Shown: piece by piece, positions 25,753 through 33,424 of the stretch
How positions within the stretch are numbered: the stretch's first letter is position 1
Layout of the letters: each line of letters starts with the position of its first letter
The notes under the pieces: generated by a model
Seen by the model: the letters and a program-made list of their open reading frames with translations, nothing else
What the model was told of the DNA's origin: nothing
Database searches by the model: none
DNA from: Amycolatopsis sp. NBRC 101858
Lineage (GTDB): Bacteria > Actinomycetota > Actinomycetes > Mycobacteriales > Pseudonocardiaceae
Direction: 5' to 3'
Assembly (NCBI RefSeq): GCF_030269325.1
Contig: NZ_BSTD01000005.1
Location: forward strand, 639,391-703,390
Length of the DNA stretch: 64,000 nt
Program-made: the position numbers and the translations under genes

Positions 25753-27042
25753 TCAGGCCAGCAGCGCCTGGACCGCGGCGGGAGCGTCCGCGATCGCGAC
25801 CGGGTTCTGCTCCCGCGTCGCGAGGCTGCGGACCGTGACGTTCCCGGCCGCCCAGTCGTCCTGGCCGACGATCACCACCGCGACCGCGCCCGCCTTGTCC
25901 GCGCGGCCCAGCTCCTTGCCCAGCTTGCGGTGCTCGATCGGCGTCGACGTCCGGAGTCCCGCGGCGCGCAGCGACGTCGCCACCGAGCGGGCCGCGTCCG
26001 AAAGGTCCTCGGTCACCGGGATCACCATGACGTCGACCTCGCTGCGCGGGGCCGGCGCCAGGCCGTGCGTCTCGAGGAAGTCGATCAGCGTGACGTCGCC
26101 CATGCCGAACCCGATGCCCGGGATCTGCTGCGGCGTGAACATCGACGCGAGGTCGCTGTAGCGGCCGCCGCCGAAGAGGGCGCGGCGGTTCTCCGGCGAG
26201 GTGTCGAAGACCTCGAACACGGTCGACGTGTAGTATGCCAGCCCGCGCACGATCATCGGCTCGTACTTCACCAGGGACCCGGCGCTGCTGTTCAGCACCT
26301 TCACGAGGTTCGACTGCTCCCGCACTTCGGCCGGCAGCTCGTCGAGCAGGGCCTCGCCCATGTCGAGCGTCTCGGCCAGCTTCTCGAACTGCTTGTCCGA
26401 GAGCCCGATCTCCCCGGCGCTCTCCGCCAGCTTCTCGCGCGGGTACTTCTCCCAGCGGTCGACCAGCGCGAACACCTGGGACAGGTGGTCTTCGGAGACC
26501 CCGGCGACGTCGGTGAGCGCCGACGTCAGCAGGTTCCGGTCGTTGACGCGCAGCACGAACATGTCCGGCGTCGCGCCCAGCGCGGCCATCATGTCGTGCA
26601 CGAGCTCGAAGATCTCGATCTCGCAGTTGGCGCTGTCCGAGCCGAAGATGTCGGCGTTGATCTGCCAGTGCTCGCGCACGCGGCCGCGCTGCGGCGCCTC
26701 GTACCGGTGGCAGTTCGGGTGGCTGTACCAGCGGACGGGGAACGACAGCGACTTCGCGCTCCCGGCGATCATCCGCGCGACCGACGGCGTCATCTCCGGC
26801 CGCAGCGCGAGCCGCCGCCCGCCCTTGTCGGTGAGGGTGTACAGCTGCTTGTCGGCCAGCTCCTGACCCGACTTCCGCTCGTAGATCTCGGCCGATTCGA
26901 GGATCGGGCCGTCGTAGCGGAGGAAGCCGCGGCGCTCGAGGACGTCGTAGAGATGACCGAAGACCTGCGTGCGGACGGACATTTCGGCGGGCAGGAAGTC
27001 CCGGGTCCCCTTGTAGGGCGCGGTCGGCAGGTATTCAGGCAC
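25753..27042 (-). CDS. hisS: Histidyl-tRNA synthetase, non-canonical motif variant
   Basis: 429 residues, class II aminoacyl-tRNA synthetase. KGTRDFLPAEM opens the core; motif 2 is CHRYEAPQRGRVREHWQINAD; the histidine A motif reads IVRGLAYYTSTVF (Ala where RGLDYY is usual), GGGRYSDL follows, and motif 3 reads GFGMGDVTLIDFL, without the usual ER pair. An anticodon-binding domain ends the protein. The differences place it in a separate HisRS branch. It may be the sole enzyme or a second copy. GTG start chosen because MPEYLPTAPYKGTRD gives the expected N-terminus. Confidence 0.88.
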   Translation of the reverse strand: MPEYLPTAPYKGTRDFLPAEMSVRTQVFGHLYDVLERRGFLRYDGPILESAEIYERKSGQELADKQLYTLTDKGGRRLALRPEMTPSVARMIAGSAKSLSFPVRWYSHPNCHRYEAPQRGRVREHWQINADIFGSDSANCEIEIFELVHDMMAALGATPDMFVLRVNDRNLLTSALTDVAGVSEDHLSQVFALVDRWEKYPREKLAESAGEIGLSDKQFEKLAETLDMGEALLDELPAEVREQSNLVKVLNSSAGSLVKYEPMIVRGLAYYTSTVFEVFDTSPENRRALFGGGRYSDLASMFTPQQIPGIGFGMGDVTLIDFLETHGLAPAPRSEVDVMVIPVTEDLSDAARSVATSLRAAGLRTSTPIEHRKLGKELGRADKAGAVAVVIVGQDDWAAGNVTVRSLATREQNPVAIADAPAAVQALLA

Positions 27043-27064
27043 GTCACCCAGCTTAACGACCGGG

Positions 27065-27448
27065 TCAGGCGACTCCGTAGGCGGTGAGCAGCGTGGCGGC
27101 GCCGAGCAGGACCGCGCCGACGGACGTGACGCGCCCGCCGAGCTTCCCCTTGTTCGGGAGCAGGTGCAGGAAGAAGCCACCGGACTGGGCGAGGATCCCG
27201 AAGAGCAGCAGGAAGCAGGTGATCCACAGGGTGGTGTCGGAGAGATCGGTCCGGCTGAGGATCTGCAGCGCGACGAGGGCGAGGATCAGCAGAACGCCGG
27301 CGTGCGCATGGCCGGCGCGGAACATCGCGCGCTGGTGTTCGGTGAGCTTCCGGTCCCGCAGGACGCCCATGAGGGCGTAGCCGCCGTACATGACGGTGGG
27401 CAGCGAGACCAGGGCGATCACGGTGAAGAGCTGGGTGGGTCCGTGCAT
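27065..27448 (-). CDS. Small four-TM membrane protein
   Basis: 127 residues, four hydrophobic helices (FTVIALVSLPTVMYGGYALM; HAGVLLILALVALQIL; LWITCFLLLFGILAQSG; VTSVGAVLLGAATLL). Two histidines at the start of helix 2 (GHAHAG) stand out. No recognised family. A GAAGGAGT ribosome site precedes the ATG. It ends 22 bp before hisS on the same strand. The first three helices are closely spaced, with no large soluble domain. Confidence 0.75.
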   Translation of the reverse strand: MHGPTQLFTVIALVSLPTVMYGGYALMGVLRDRKLTEHQRAMFRAGHAHAGVLLILALVALQILSRTDLSDTTLWITCFLLLFGILAQSGGFFLHLLPNKGKLGGRVTSVGAVLLGAATLLTAYGVA

Positions 27449-27666
27449 CGGGGGACTCCTTCGAGGTGGGCTGAGGCTACGGTAACACTGTTTTAAAACG
27501 ATGTCACCAAACCAGGCATTCCCTGATCGGGGAAGCCGCCGGGCGCGAGTTTGCCGCGGGGGCCGCAGTGGTGCGGGGTGGCGCGCGGAGGGAGGAAGGG
27601 ATTCGAGCCGGGCGGGTGAACGGTCGTGGCGCTCGCGGGGAACGAGTGGCGCACGGGGCGCACGGG
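27449..27666. other. Intergenic region without a supported gene
   Basis: Between the small membrane protein gene and the 31-bp repeat array I find no convincing gene on either strand. TTTTAAAA at about 27490-27497 is an unusually AT-rich island upstream of the leftward gene at 27448 and may be part of its promoter. A degenerate repeat-like sequence (CGAGTGGCGCACGG) lies at about 27643. Confidence 0.5.
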
Positions 27667-27777
27667 GCGCGAGTGGCCCTTTCGCGTCGTGGGGTGGGCG
27701 CGAGTGGCCCTTTCGTGCCGCCGGGAGAGCGCGAGTGGCCCTTTCGTGCCGCCGAGAGAGCGCGAGTGGCCCTTTCG
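27667..27777. repeat. Four-copy tandem array, 31-bp period
   Basis: The 18-mer GCGCGAGTGGCCCTTTCG occurs identically at 27667, 27698, 27729 and 27760, exactly 31 bp apart. The 13-bp spacers are TGCCGCCGGGAGA, TGCCGCCGAGAGA and a diverged first one. The array begins directly after the stop of the leftward amidohydrolase gene (27788), that is, in its 3' untranslated region. Confidence 0.9.
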
Positions 27778-27780
27778 CGC

Positions 27781-27797
27781 CGCCGCCTCAGGCGGCG
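27781..27797 (-). terminator. GC hairpin over the amidohydrolase stop codon
   Basis: CGCCGCC (27781-27787) and GGCGGCG (27791-27797) form a 7-bp stem whose 3-nt loop is the amidohydrolase stop codon. There is no T-run. It abuts the 31-bp repeat array. Confidence 0.45.
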
Positions 27798-28954
27798 CGG
27801 CCCTCCGCGAGCACCAGAAGCGGGTTCCGCAACGCGGCCAGCGACGCCAGCGGGTCACCCTCGACGACCAGCACATCCGCCGCCAAGCCCGGCTCGAGCC
27901 GGCCGGTCACGGAACCCAACCCCAGCCCCGCCGCGGAATCACACGTCGCGATCTCCAAGATCCGCCGCCGCGGAAACCCGAGCCACTCATACAACTCCAA
28001 CGCGCCCACCGGGTCGTCGAACACCGACCCCGGCAGGCCCGCGTCCGTGCCCGCGAGCAGCCGGACCCCGTGCTCCTCCAGCCATGGCAGCCGCCCGTAC
28101 ATCGCCTGGGCCACCTCGTCGCCCAGCTTCTCGACGATCACCCGCCAGTTGCGGCTGCTCGTCGAGCACGCCGAAATCCCCGCCGACGCCATCCGCGAAG
28201 CCACCGAATCACGCCGGTCGAACGAGCGCGGCCCGGTCAGGAAGCTGCAGTGCTCGACCGTCGACACCCCGGCCGACACCGCCGTCTCGATCGCGTCCGC
28301 GCCGTGGGCGTGCGCCGCCACCGGCAACCCGTGGGAAGCCGCGTGAGACACCACCAACGCCAGTTCGCGTTCGGAGAACTGGGACTCCCACATGTCCGCG
28401 CCGCCCTCGGTGATCTGGCCGCCGCTGGCCATCACCTTGATCACGTCCGCGCCGGCGGCCGCGTTCGCGTCGATCAGCGCGCGGATCGCGTCATCGGAAG
28501 CGACCGCGCCGCCGAAGAAGTGGCAGTGCCCGTCCGGGACGGTGATCGGCGGCCCCGAGACCAGCAATCGCGGCGCGACCGAGCCGGCGAACGACTTCCG
28601 GACCGCCGCGCCCAGGTGGTCGCGGTCGCCGAGGTCCCGCACCGTCGTGACGCCGCTGCGCAGCATCGACGACAGCCGCGAACGCGCGCCCTCGAGGAGA
28701 TCGTCCGAAGCGGAGAAATGCGCCAGCATCTCGCGGGAAGCGTCGAAAGCCAGGTGCACGTGGACGTTGAACAACCCGGCCAGCGCGGTGCCGGTGGGGA
28801 AGTCGTGCCGCGTGGCGTCCGGCGAAGCCTGGGCGACGACGTCCGCGCGCGGCCCGGCCGCCACGATCACGCCGTCGCGCACCAGCACCGCGCCGTCGAG
28901 CACGGGTGTCGAGGGCGTGGTCAGCACCCGGCCAACGGTGATCAGCGTGTCCAC
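27788..28954 (-). CDS. Metal-dependent amidohydrolase (imidazolonepropionase/prolidase-like)
   Basis: 388 residues, amidohydrolase superfamily TIM barrel. Metal-binding HxH is in FNVHVHLAF, the bridging Lys in DVIKVMASGG, two further His in AAHAHG and VEHCSF, and the catalytic Asp in AGTDAGLPG, so both metal sites look intact. It hydrolyses an amide, peptide or cyclic amide; the substrate is unknown. GTG start lies one base after the stop of the 7-TM protein gene, making it the last gene of the XRE / metallopeptidase / 7-TM cassette. A repeat array follows its stop. Confidence 0.9.
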   Translation of the reverse strand: MDTLITVGRVLTTPSTPVLDGAVLVRDGVIVAAGPRADVVAQASPDATRHDFPTGTALAGLFNVHVHLAFDASREMLAHFSASDDLLEGARSRLSSMLRSGVTTVRDLGDRDHLGAAVRKSFAGSVAPRLLVSGPPITVPDGHCHFFGGAVASDDAIRALIDANAAAGADVIKVMASGGQITEGGADMWESQFSERELALVVSHAASHGLPVAAHAHGADAIETAVSAGVSTVEHCSFLTGPRSFDRRDSVASRMASAGISACSTSSRNWRVIVEKLGDEVAQAMYGRLPWLEEHGVRLLAGTDAGLPGSVFDDPVGALELYEWLGFPRRRILEIATCDSAAGLGLGSVTGRLEPGLAADVLVVEGDPLASLAALRNPLLVLAEGRAA

Positions 28955-28955
28955 G

Positions 28956-30077
28956 TCACGACTCCATCGCCGCCGACAGCGCGAGCAGCGGCCGCACGTC
29001 GGATTCCATGTCGTCCGCCGGTGCCGGCAGGACCTGCTTGGCGTGGCCGTCGCTCTCCTCGCCGGCCGCGTGCCTGGCCAGCGCCGTCTTCAACGCGGCC
29101 GCGGCGGCACCGGGATCGGTGGCGACGACCTCGCCGAAGTCCGCGGCCAGGTACGGCGACAGCTGCACCAGGCCGTCCCGGATCTCGATCACGCGGCGGT
29201 AGTGCACCCGGTGGATGCTGCGCGGGGAAAGGAGTTCGCTGCGCCGGCGCGGCGGCGTCCGCAGCACGATGCTGGGGAACGCCTGGACGAGGACCGTCCA
29301 CAAGGGACCGAGTGCCCGGTGCTCGCGGCGGTGCTGGCGGCGCCGGCGCAACGCCGACACGCGCGCGCTCACACCCGGGTAGGTGACGCCGAGCAGGAAC
29401 AGCATCCCGCCGACGATCACGAACGGCACCCCGAGCAGCAGCAGGATCTTGACGACCGGGCCGAACGCCCACGCCACCACGATGTACAGCGCCCGGAAGA
29501 TGCTGCCCACGGCCGCGCAGGCCATGCCGACCGCGCCCATCCGCAGCCCGATCCGCAGGTGCCGGTCGGCCACCCGCAGGTAGCGCACGATCCACGCGGT
29601 GCAGGCGATCAGGCCGTAGATCAGGTAGAGCCCGGCGCCGAGGTAGAACACCGCGATCCCGGAGTCGTGGATCGTCGACGGCCCGAGCGGGAGCCCGCGC
29701 AGCTCCGGCGCCGTCAGCGCCATCGTGACGACCATCAGCGTGATCGCCGCGGCCAGCGGCACCAGCTCCACCACCACCCGGCGGTAGCGCCGCGGGCCCA
29801 GCGTCGAGCCGAGGAAGAAGATCACCAGCGCGCACACGGCGCACGCCAGCAGCGCGTTGTTGGCCACGCGCGCCGCGCCACGGCCGAAGACCGCGTCGAT
29901 TTCGTCGGACACGACCGTCTGCTGCAGCAGGAACGCCGCGGCGAACCCGGCGATGCACGCCGTGACGGCCCAGTTCGGCACCGTCGGCGCACGTTGCACC
30001 TGGTAGATCCGCCACGCCAGAGCCGCGGCGAACAACAGCATCGCGAGAACGTTCACGGGGCTGAAAAGTGTGCTCAC
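28956..30077 (-). CDS. Seven-TM membrane protein (MAB_1171c-like)
   Basis: 373 residues: about seven helices in residues 1-235 (VNVLAMLLFAAALAWRIY onward), then a cytoplasmic tail of about 135 residues with basic RRRRQHRREHRALGP and an acidic end. The arrangement beside XRE and ImmA-like genes resembles proteins annotated as MAB_1171c family putative transporters; transport has not been shown to my knowledge. GTG start overlaps the metallopeptidase stop (GTGA) and its stop is 1 base from the amidohydrolase start. Confidence 0.75.
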   Translation of the reverse strand: MSTLFSPVNVLAMLLFAAALAWRIYQVQRAPTVPNWAVTACIAGFAAAFLLQQTVVSDEIDAVFGRGAARVANNALLACAVCALVIFFLGSTLGPRRYRRVVVELVPLAAAITLMVVTMALTAPELRGLPLGPSTIHDSGIAVFYLGAGLYLIYGLIACTAWIVRYLRVADRHLRIGLRMGAVGMACAAVGSIFRALYIVVAWAFGPVVKILLLLGVPFVIVGGMLFLLGVTYPGVSARVSALRRRRQHRREHRALGPLWTVLVQAFPSIVLRTPPRRRSELLSPRSIHRVHYRRVIEIRDGLVQLSPYLAADFGEVVATDPGAAAAALKTALARHAAGEESDGHAKQVLPAPADDMESDVRPLLALSAAMES

Positions 30078-30595
30078 AACCACCCTTGGTGATCGCCGAG
30101 CGTCCCCTGGATCCGGCGCAGATCCCGGTCCGCAGCACGCCGCGGGATCGTGTAGTTCAGGACCGACGCCCATTCGAGGATGATGGTCGCTACGGTCTCG
30201 GCTTCCCACTCGTGCGCGTCATCGTAGGACGTCCGGCGCAGTGCGCGGTGTACTGCATCCGGGTCAAGATCCGGAGCGGGCCCGCGCAGGAAGTCCGCCG
30301 GCTCGGCGTCGCCGTGCGGGTGGTGGTCGGCCAGCATGTGCCCGAGCTCGTGCAGGATGATGTGGTCCTGGTGGGATTTCGTCGTTTCGGCCTGGTAGAA
30401 GATGTAGTCCGCCGACGACGTCGCGATCCAGCAGCCGAACGGCCCCGGCACCTCCAGCGGGTAGGCCATCAGCCGGATCGGCTTGCCCCGTTGGTCCCCC
30501 AGCCGCGCGCACAGCACCTCGACGTCGAGCGGCGGGCCGATGTCGAGCTGCTTGAGCAGCTTGCGGCAGCGGCGGCGCAGCTCCCGTTCCCTCAT
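30074..30595 (-). CDS. ImmA/IrrE-like zinc metallopeptidase
   Basis: 173 residues. HELGHMLADH gives the HExxH zinc motif (His82, Glu83, His86), with HEWEAE about 45 residues on as likely third-ligand region. ImmA/IrrE peptidases cleave a partner XRE repressor when signalled. Here the XRE gene is directly upstream and overlaps by 4 bp, so it is the obvious substrate candidate (inference). The stop overlaps the next start (GTGA). Cytoplasmic, no signal peptide. Confidence 0.88.
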   Translation of the reverse strand: MRERELRRRCRKLLKQLDIGPPLDVEVLCARLGDQRGKPIRLMAYPLEVPGPFGCWIATSSADYIFYQAETTKSHQDHIILHELGHMLADHHPHGDAEPADFLRGPAPDLDPDAVHRALRRTSYDDAHEWEAETVATIILEWASVLNYTIPRRAADRDLRRIQGTLGDHQGWL

Positions 30596-30996
30596 CGCGC
30601 GGCGTCCTCCGGGTTCCGGCCTTCGCGTTCGGCCCGTTCGTAGCGCTCCACCAGTTCCAGCAGGTCCATCACCTGCCGCCGGCCCTGCGGCGAGAGTTCC
30701 TGCGCCCGCATCGCCATCAGCTGCGCTTCCCCGGCGGGGGGTGCGGCTGCTTCTTCGTCGAAGAAGTACGTCACGGGCACGCCGAACAGCCTTGCCAGTG
30801 CCTCAACATAGTGGATCTTCGGGTTGACGCGCTTGCCCGTGGCCAGCTGCTGCAGGTAGGCGGGCGACATCGCCGGCCCGCCCGCCCGCTCGACCGCGGC
30901 CGAGATCTCCCGGTAGCTGTGCGGCGCGCGGCCGTCCACCCGAGCGGCCTCGATCAGGGCGCTCAGGCGTTCCGCGAAAGTGCGTTCCCGTGCCAT
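30592..30996 (-). CDS. XRE family transcriptional regulator
   Basis: 134 residues. Helix-turn-helix spans about residues 28-75 (REISAAVERAGGPAMSPAYL, QQLATGKRVNPKIHYVEALA, RLFGVPVTYFF). The C-terminal tail is helical. It heads the leftward four-gene cassette and is preceded by GGGGGCGGGT as ribosome site, a TAGAAT -10 (31030-31025) and a large inverted repeat that is probably its operator. It is likely a repressor inactivated by the adjacent ImmA-like peptidase. Confidence 0.9.
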   Translation of the reverse strand: MARERTFAERLSALIEAARVDGRAPHSYREISAAVERAGGPAMSPAYLQQLATGKRVNPKIHYVEALARLFGVPVTYFFDEEAAAPPAGEAQLMAMRAQELSPQGRRQVMDLLELVERYERAEREGRNPEDAAR

Positions 30997-31024
30997 ACCC
31001 GCCCCCTAGGTTTCCACCGTGAAA

Positions 31025-31030
31025 ATTCTA
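31025..31030 (-). promoter_or_regulatory. -10 element of the XRE cassette promoter
   Basis: TAGAAT on the minus strand, 29 bp upstream of the XRE start codon. The -35 position (TGTGCG) is poor, consistent with a regulated promoter. The inverted repeat at 31037-31081 overlaps the -35 region. Confidence 0.5.
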
Positions 31031-31036
31031 GCCGGG

Positions 31037-31081
31037 AAACCACTGTACGCACATGTTGACAGCTATCGTATGCAGTGGTTT
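31037..31081. promoter_or_regulatory. Candidate XRE operator (9-bp inverted repeat)
   Basis: AAACCACTG (31037-31045) and CAGTGGTTT (31073-31081) are perfect inverted copies, with centres 36 bp apart. The sites overlap the -35 region and lie on one face-to-face arrangement suited to cooperative binding of XRE dimers. TTGACA (31056-31061) sits between them on the plus strand. Confidence 0.65.
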
Positions 31082-31093
31082 ACAGTTGTCGCG

Positions 31094-31147
31094 CCTCTCG
31101 TCTTGCTCTCCGTACCCTGGGGGTGTACGGAACAGCAAGACGAGAGG
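31094..31147. other. 54-nt strong stem-loop (possible small RNA or attenuator)
   Basis: CCTCTCGTCTTGCT (31094-31107) and its exact complement (31134-31147) form a 14-bp stem; inside it CCGTAC (31110-31115) and GTACGG (31125-31130) form a second stem with a 9-nt loop. On the plus strand it starts about 33 bp after TTGACA, so it could be the body of a short transcript. No T-run follows on either strand. Confidence 0.6.
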
Positions 31148-31307
31148 CTGTCGTGTCCGCCGGCTCGTCATGATCCTCGGTCTGTAGTACGCTTCAGCTG
31201 CCAAGGTCGAACGCCCTCGCGGCGATCCCTTGGCCACGGCCTGTTGCCGGAGGTCGACCCCCAGGGCTTCCGGTGACAGGCCCCTTACTTTCTCTGGACC
31301 TCGCCAT

Positions 31308-31760
31308 TCACGACATCAGCGTCGCGGCCAGGGTGCCGCCCAGCTCGGTGCACGCTGCCAAGGTCTTCTTGTCCGGGTCGCCCGTGGTCATCACCGGCTC
31401 GGCCACCTTCTCCCAGCCCAAGCCGGTGGTGATGGAGAGCAGCTGGCGTTCCGTTCCCGACGTGTCGCCGTTGCCGTGGATCCAGTAGCCGAACGGCCGG
31501 CCGCGCGTCGCGTCCAGGCACGGGTAGTAGACGGTGTCGAAGAAGTGCTTCAGCGCACCGCTCATGCTGCCCAGGTTCGCCGGCGTGCCCAGCAGGTAGC
31601 CGTCGGCCTCGAGGACGTCGGGGATGGTGGCCGCCAGCGCCGCCCGGCGGACCACCTCCACGCCCTCGATGTCCGGGTGCGTCGCACCGGCCAGCACCGC
31701 CTCGAACAGCGCCTGCGTCGACGGCGACGGCGTGTGGTGCACGACCAGCAGCCTCGGCAT
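31308..31760 (-). CDS. Flavodoxin-like NAD(P)H oxidoreductase
   Basis: 150 residues, flavodoxin fold. HHTPSPSTQALFEAV is the FMN phosphate loop; LLGTPANLGSMSGALKHFFD is the second FMN loop, common in the WrbA/flavodoxin family. A tail GLGWEKVAEPVMTTGDP follows. Its ATG overlaps the stop of the phosphohexomutase gene (TGATG), so expression is coupled. Function in quinone or flavin reduction is possible; unproven. Confidence 0.85.
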   Translation of the reverse strand: MPRLLVVHHTPSPSTQALFEAVLAGATHPDIEGVEVVRRAALAATIPDVLEADGYLLGTPANLGSMSGALKHFFDTVYYPCLDATRGRPFGYWIHGNGDTSGTERQLLSITTGLGWEKVAEPVMTTGDPDKKTLAACTELGGTLAATLMS

Positions 31761-33394
31761 CAGGCGAGCAGCTCCTCGACGGCCGTCCGCAACGCGGTCA
31801 GCTTGGCGTTCGCGGCGTCGCGAGCCTCGGCCAGCGACCCCGTCACCGGCGCCACGACCTGCAGGTACGCCTTCAGCTTCGGCTCGGTGCCGGACGGGCG
31901 GATCACCACGCGCAGCCCGTCACCGGTCAGGCGCAGGACGTCCGCGTCCGGCAGCAGGTCCGCCAGCGCCACCTCGACGCCGCCCAGCTCGGCCGGCGGC
32001 GTCTCCCGCACCTTCGCCATCAGCTGCCCGCGGACCGCGAGATCCGTGACGCGCAGCGAAACCTGGTCGGTGAGGTGGACGCCGTGGCGCTGCGCCAGCT
32101 CGTCGAGCACGTCCAGCGGCGTGCGTCCCCCGGCCTTGAGCCGCGCGGTGTAGCCGGCCGCCAGCGTGGCGGCGGCGATGCCGTCCTTGTCGCGCACGAA
32201 ACCCGGGTTCACGCACAGGCCGAGCGCTTCTTCGTAGGCGAACACGAGACCTTCGCCGGCGCGGACGAGCCACTTGAACCCGGTCAGCGTCTCGGCGTAG
32301 CGGGCGCCCTCGGCCTTCGCGATCTCGCCGAGCATCGACGACGAGACGATCGTCGTCGCGACCAGCGGGTCCGGCAGGAGCGTGCGGTCCACTGTGGACA
32401 GCAGGTAGGAGCCGAGCAGCACGCCGGTCTCGTCGCCGCGCAGCATCCGCCACTCGCCGTCCCGGCCCTTCACGCCCAGTGCGCAGCGGTCGGCGTCCGG
32501 GTCGAGGGCGACGGCCAGGTCGGCGTCCACATCGGACGCGAGCGCCAGCAGCAGGTCGGTCGCGCCCGGCTCTTCCGGGTTCGGGAACGACACGGTGGGA
32601 AAGTCGGGGTCCGGCGCCGCCTGGTCGCCGACCAGGTGCAGGTCGGTGAACCCGGCCCGTTCGAACGCCGCGCGCAGCGCGTCGGCGCCGACGCCGTGCA
32701 GCGCCGTCGCGGCCACCCGCACCGCGCGCTCGGCTCCCATCGGCAGCGTCGCGACCTCGTCGAGGTAGGCGTCCAGCAGGTCGACGATCTCGGCGCCGGG
32801 CGCCCGCGGCACGCTCACCGCGGCGGGCGCGGCCTGGATGGCGCGCTCGATCTCGCCGTCGGACGGCGGCACGATCTGGCCGCCGGTCGCGTCGTAGAGC
32901 TTGTAGCCGTTGTCGGCCGGGGGGTTGTGCGACGCGGTGATCTGGATCCCGGCCACCGCACCGAGCCGGCCGACGGCGAAGGCGAGCACCGGTGTCGGCA
33001 GCGGCTTCGGGAACACCTTGACGTCGAAGCCCGCCGCGGTGAGCACCTCGGCGGCCGCGGTCGCGAAGGCTTCCGAGCCGTGCCGTGCGTCGCGGCCGAT
33101 GACGACCAGCGCACCCGCGTGCCCGTGCGCCGTCAGCCACTCCGCCACACCGGCCGTCGTCCGGGTGACGACGGCGACGTTCATCCCGTTCGGTCCCGCG
33201 CGCACCGGCCCGCGCAGGCCGGCGGTGCCGAACTCCAGGGGCCCGGCCATCCGGTCGGCCAGCTCGCCGGCGGCACCGGCGTCGCCGCCCATCGCGCGAG
33301 CGAGGACGTCCTGCAGTTCGGCGCGGGTGCTGTCGTCCGGGTCGTCGGCGATCCAGCGGAACGCGGCGTCACGCAGCGTGGAGGTCGAAGTCAC
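31760..33394 (-). CDS. Phospho-sugar mutase (phosphoglucomutase/phosphomannomutase)
   Basis: 544 residues, alpha-D-phosphohexomutase superfamily. The phospho-serine loop is TASHNPPADNGYK, the Mg loop DPDADRCALG, the sugar loop GDETGVLLG, and the phosphate-binding loop RPSGTEPKLKAY. The four domains and length match the PgcA-type phosphomutases of actinobacteria. It interconverts hexose-1- and hexose-6-phosphates for envelope or glycogen sugars. GTG start; divergent by 30 bp from the glycosyltransferase gene. Confidence 0.94.
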   Translation of the reverse strand: MTSTSTLRDAAFRWIADDPDDSTRAELQDVLARAMGGDAGAAGELADRMAGPLEFGTAGLRGPVRAGPNGMNVAVVTRTTAGVAEWLTAHGHAGALVVIGRDARHGSEAFATAAAEVLTAAGFDVKVFPKPLPTPVLAFAVGRLGAVAGIQITASHNPPADNGYKLYDATGGQIVPPSDGEIERAIQAAPAAVSVPRAPGAEIVDLLDAYLDEVATLPMGAERAVRVAATALHGVGADALRAAFERAGFTDLHLVGDQAAPDPDFPTVSFPNPEEPGATDLLLALASDVDADLAVALDPDADRCALGVKGRDGEWRMLRGDETGVLLGSYLLSTVDRTLLPDPLVATTIVSSSMLGEIAKAEGARYAETLTGFKWLVRAGEGLVFAYEEALGLCVNPGFVRDKDGIAAATLAAGYTARLKAGGRTPLDVLDELAQRHGVHLTDQVSLRVTDLAVRGQLMAKVRETPPAELGGVEVALADLLPDADVLRLTGDGLRVVIRPSGTEPKLKAYLQVVAPVTGSLAEARDAANAKLTALRTAVEELLA

Positions 33395-33424
33395 CGCGCC
33401 AGCCTACGGGCTAGGGTCGGGGGA

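Larger units (their letters stand above)
30997..31307. other. Long regulatory intergenic region
   Basis: 311 bp without a convincing protein gene. It holds the XRE cassette promoter, a 9-bp inverted repeat (31037-31081), a 54-nt hairpin (31094-31147) and, at its right end, the 3' flank of the flavodoxin-like gene. It is visibly more AT-rich around 31018-31085 than its surroundings. Confidence 0.7.

Noticed and set aside
27667..27777. 31-bp array as a CRISPR
   Set aside because: Repeat unit is 18 bp with 13-bp spacers that resemble each other and no cas genes; too short and too regular.
31094..31147. Hairpin as an insertion sequence or MITE end
   Set aside because: No target duplication, no transposase, and only a 54-bp unit.
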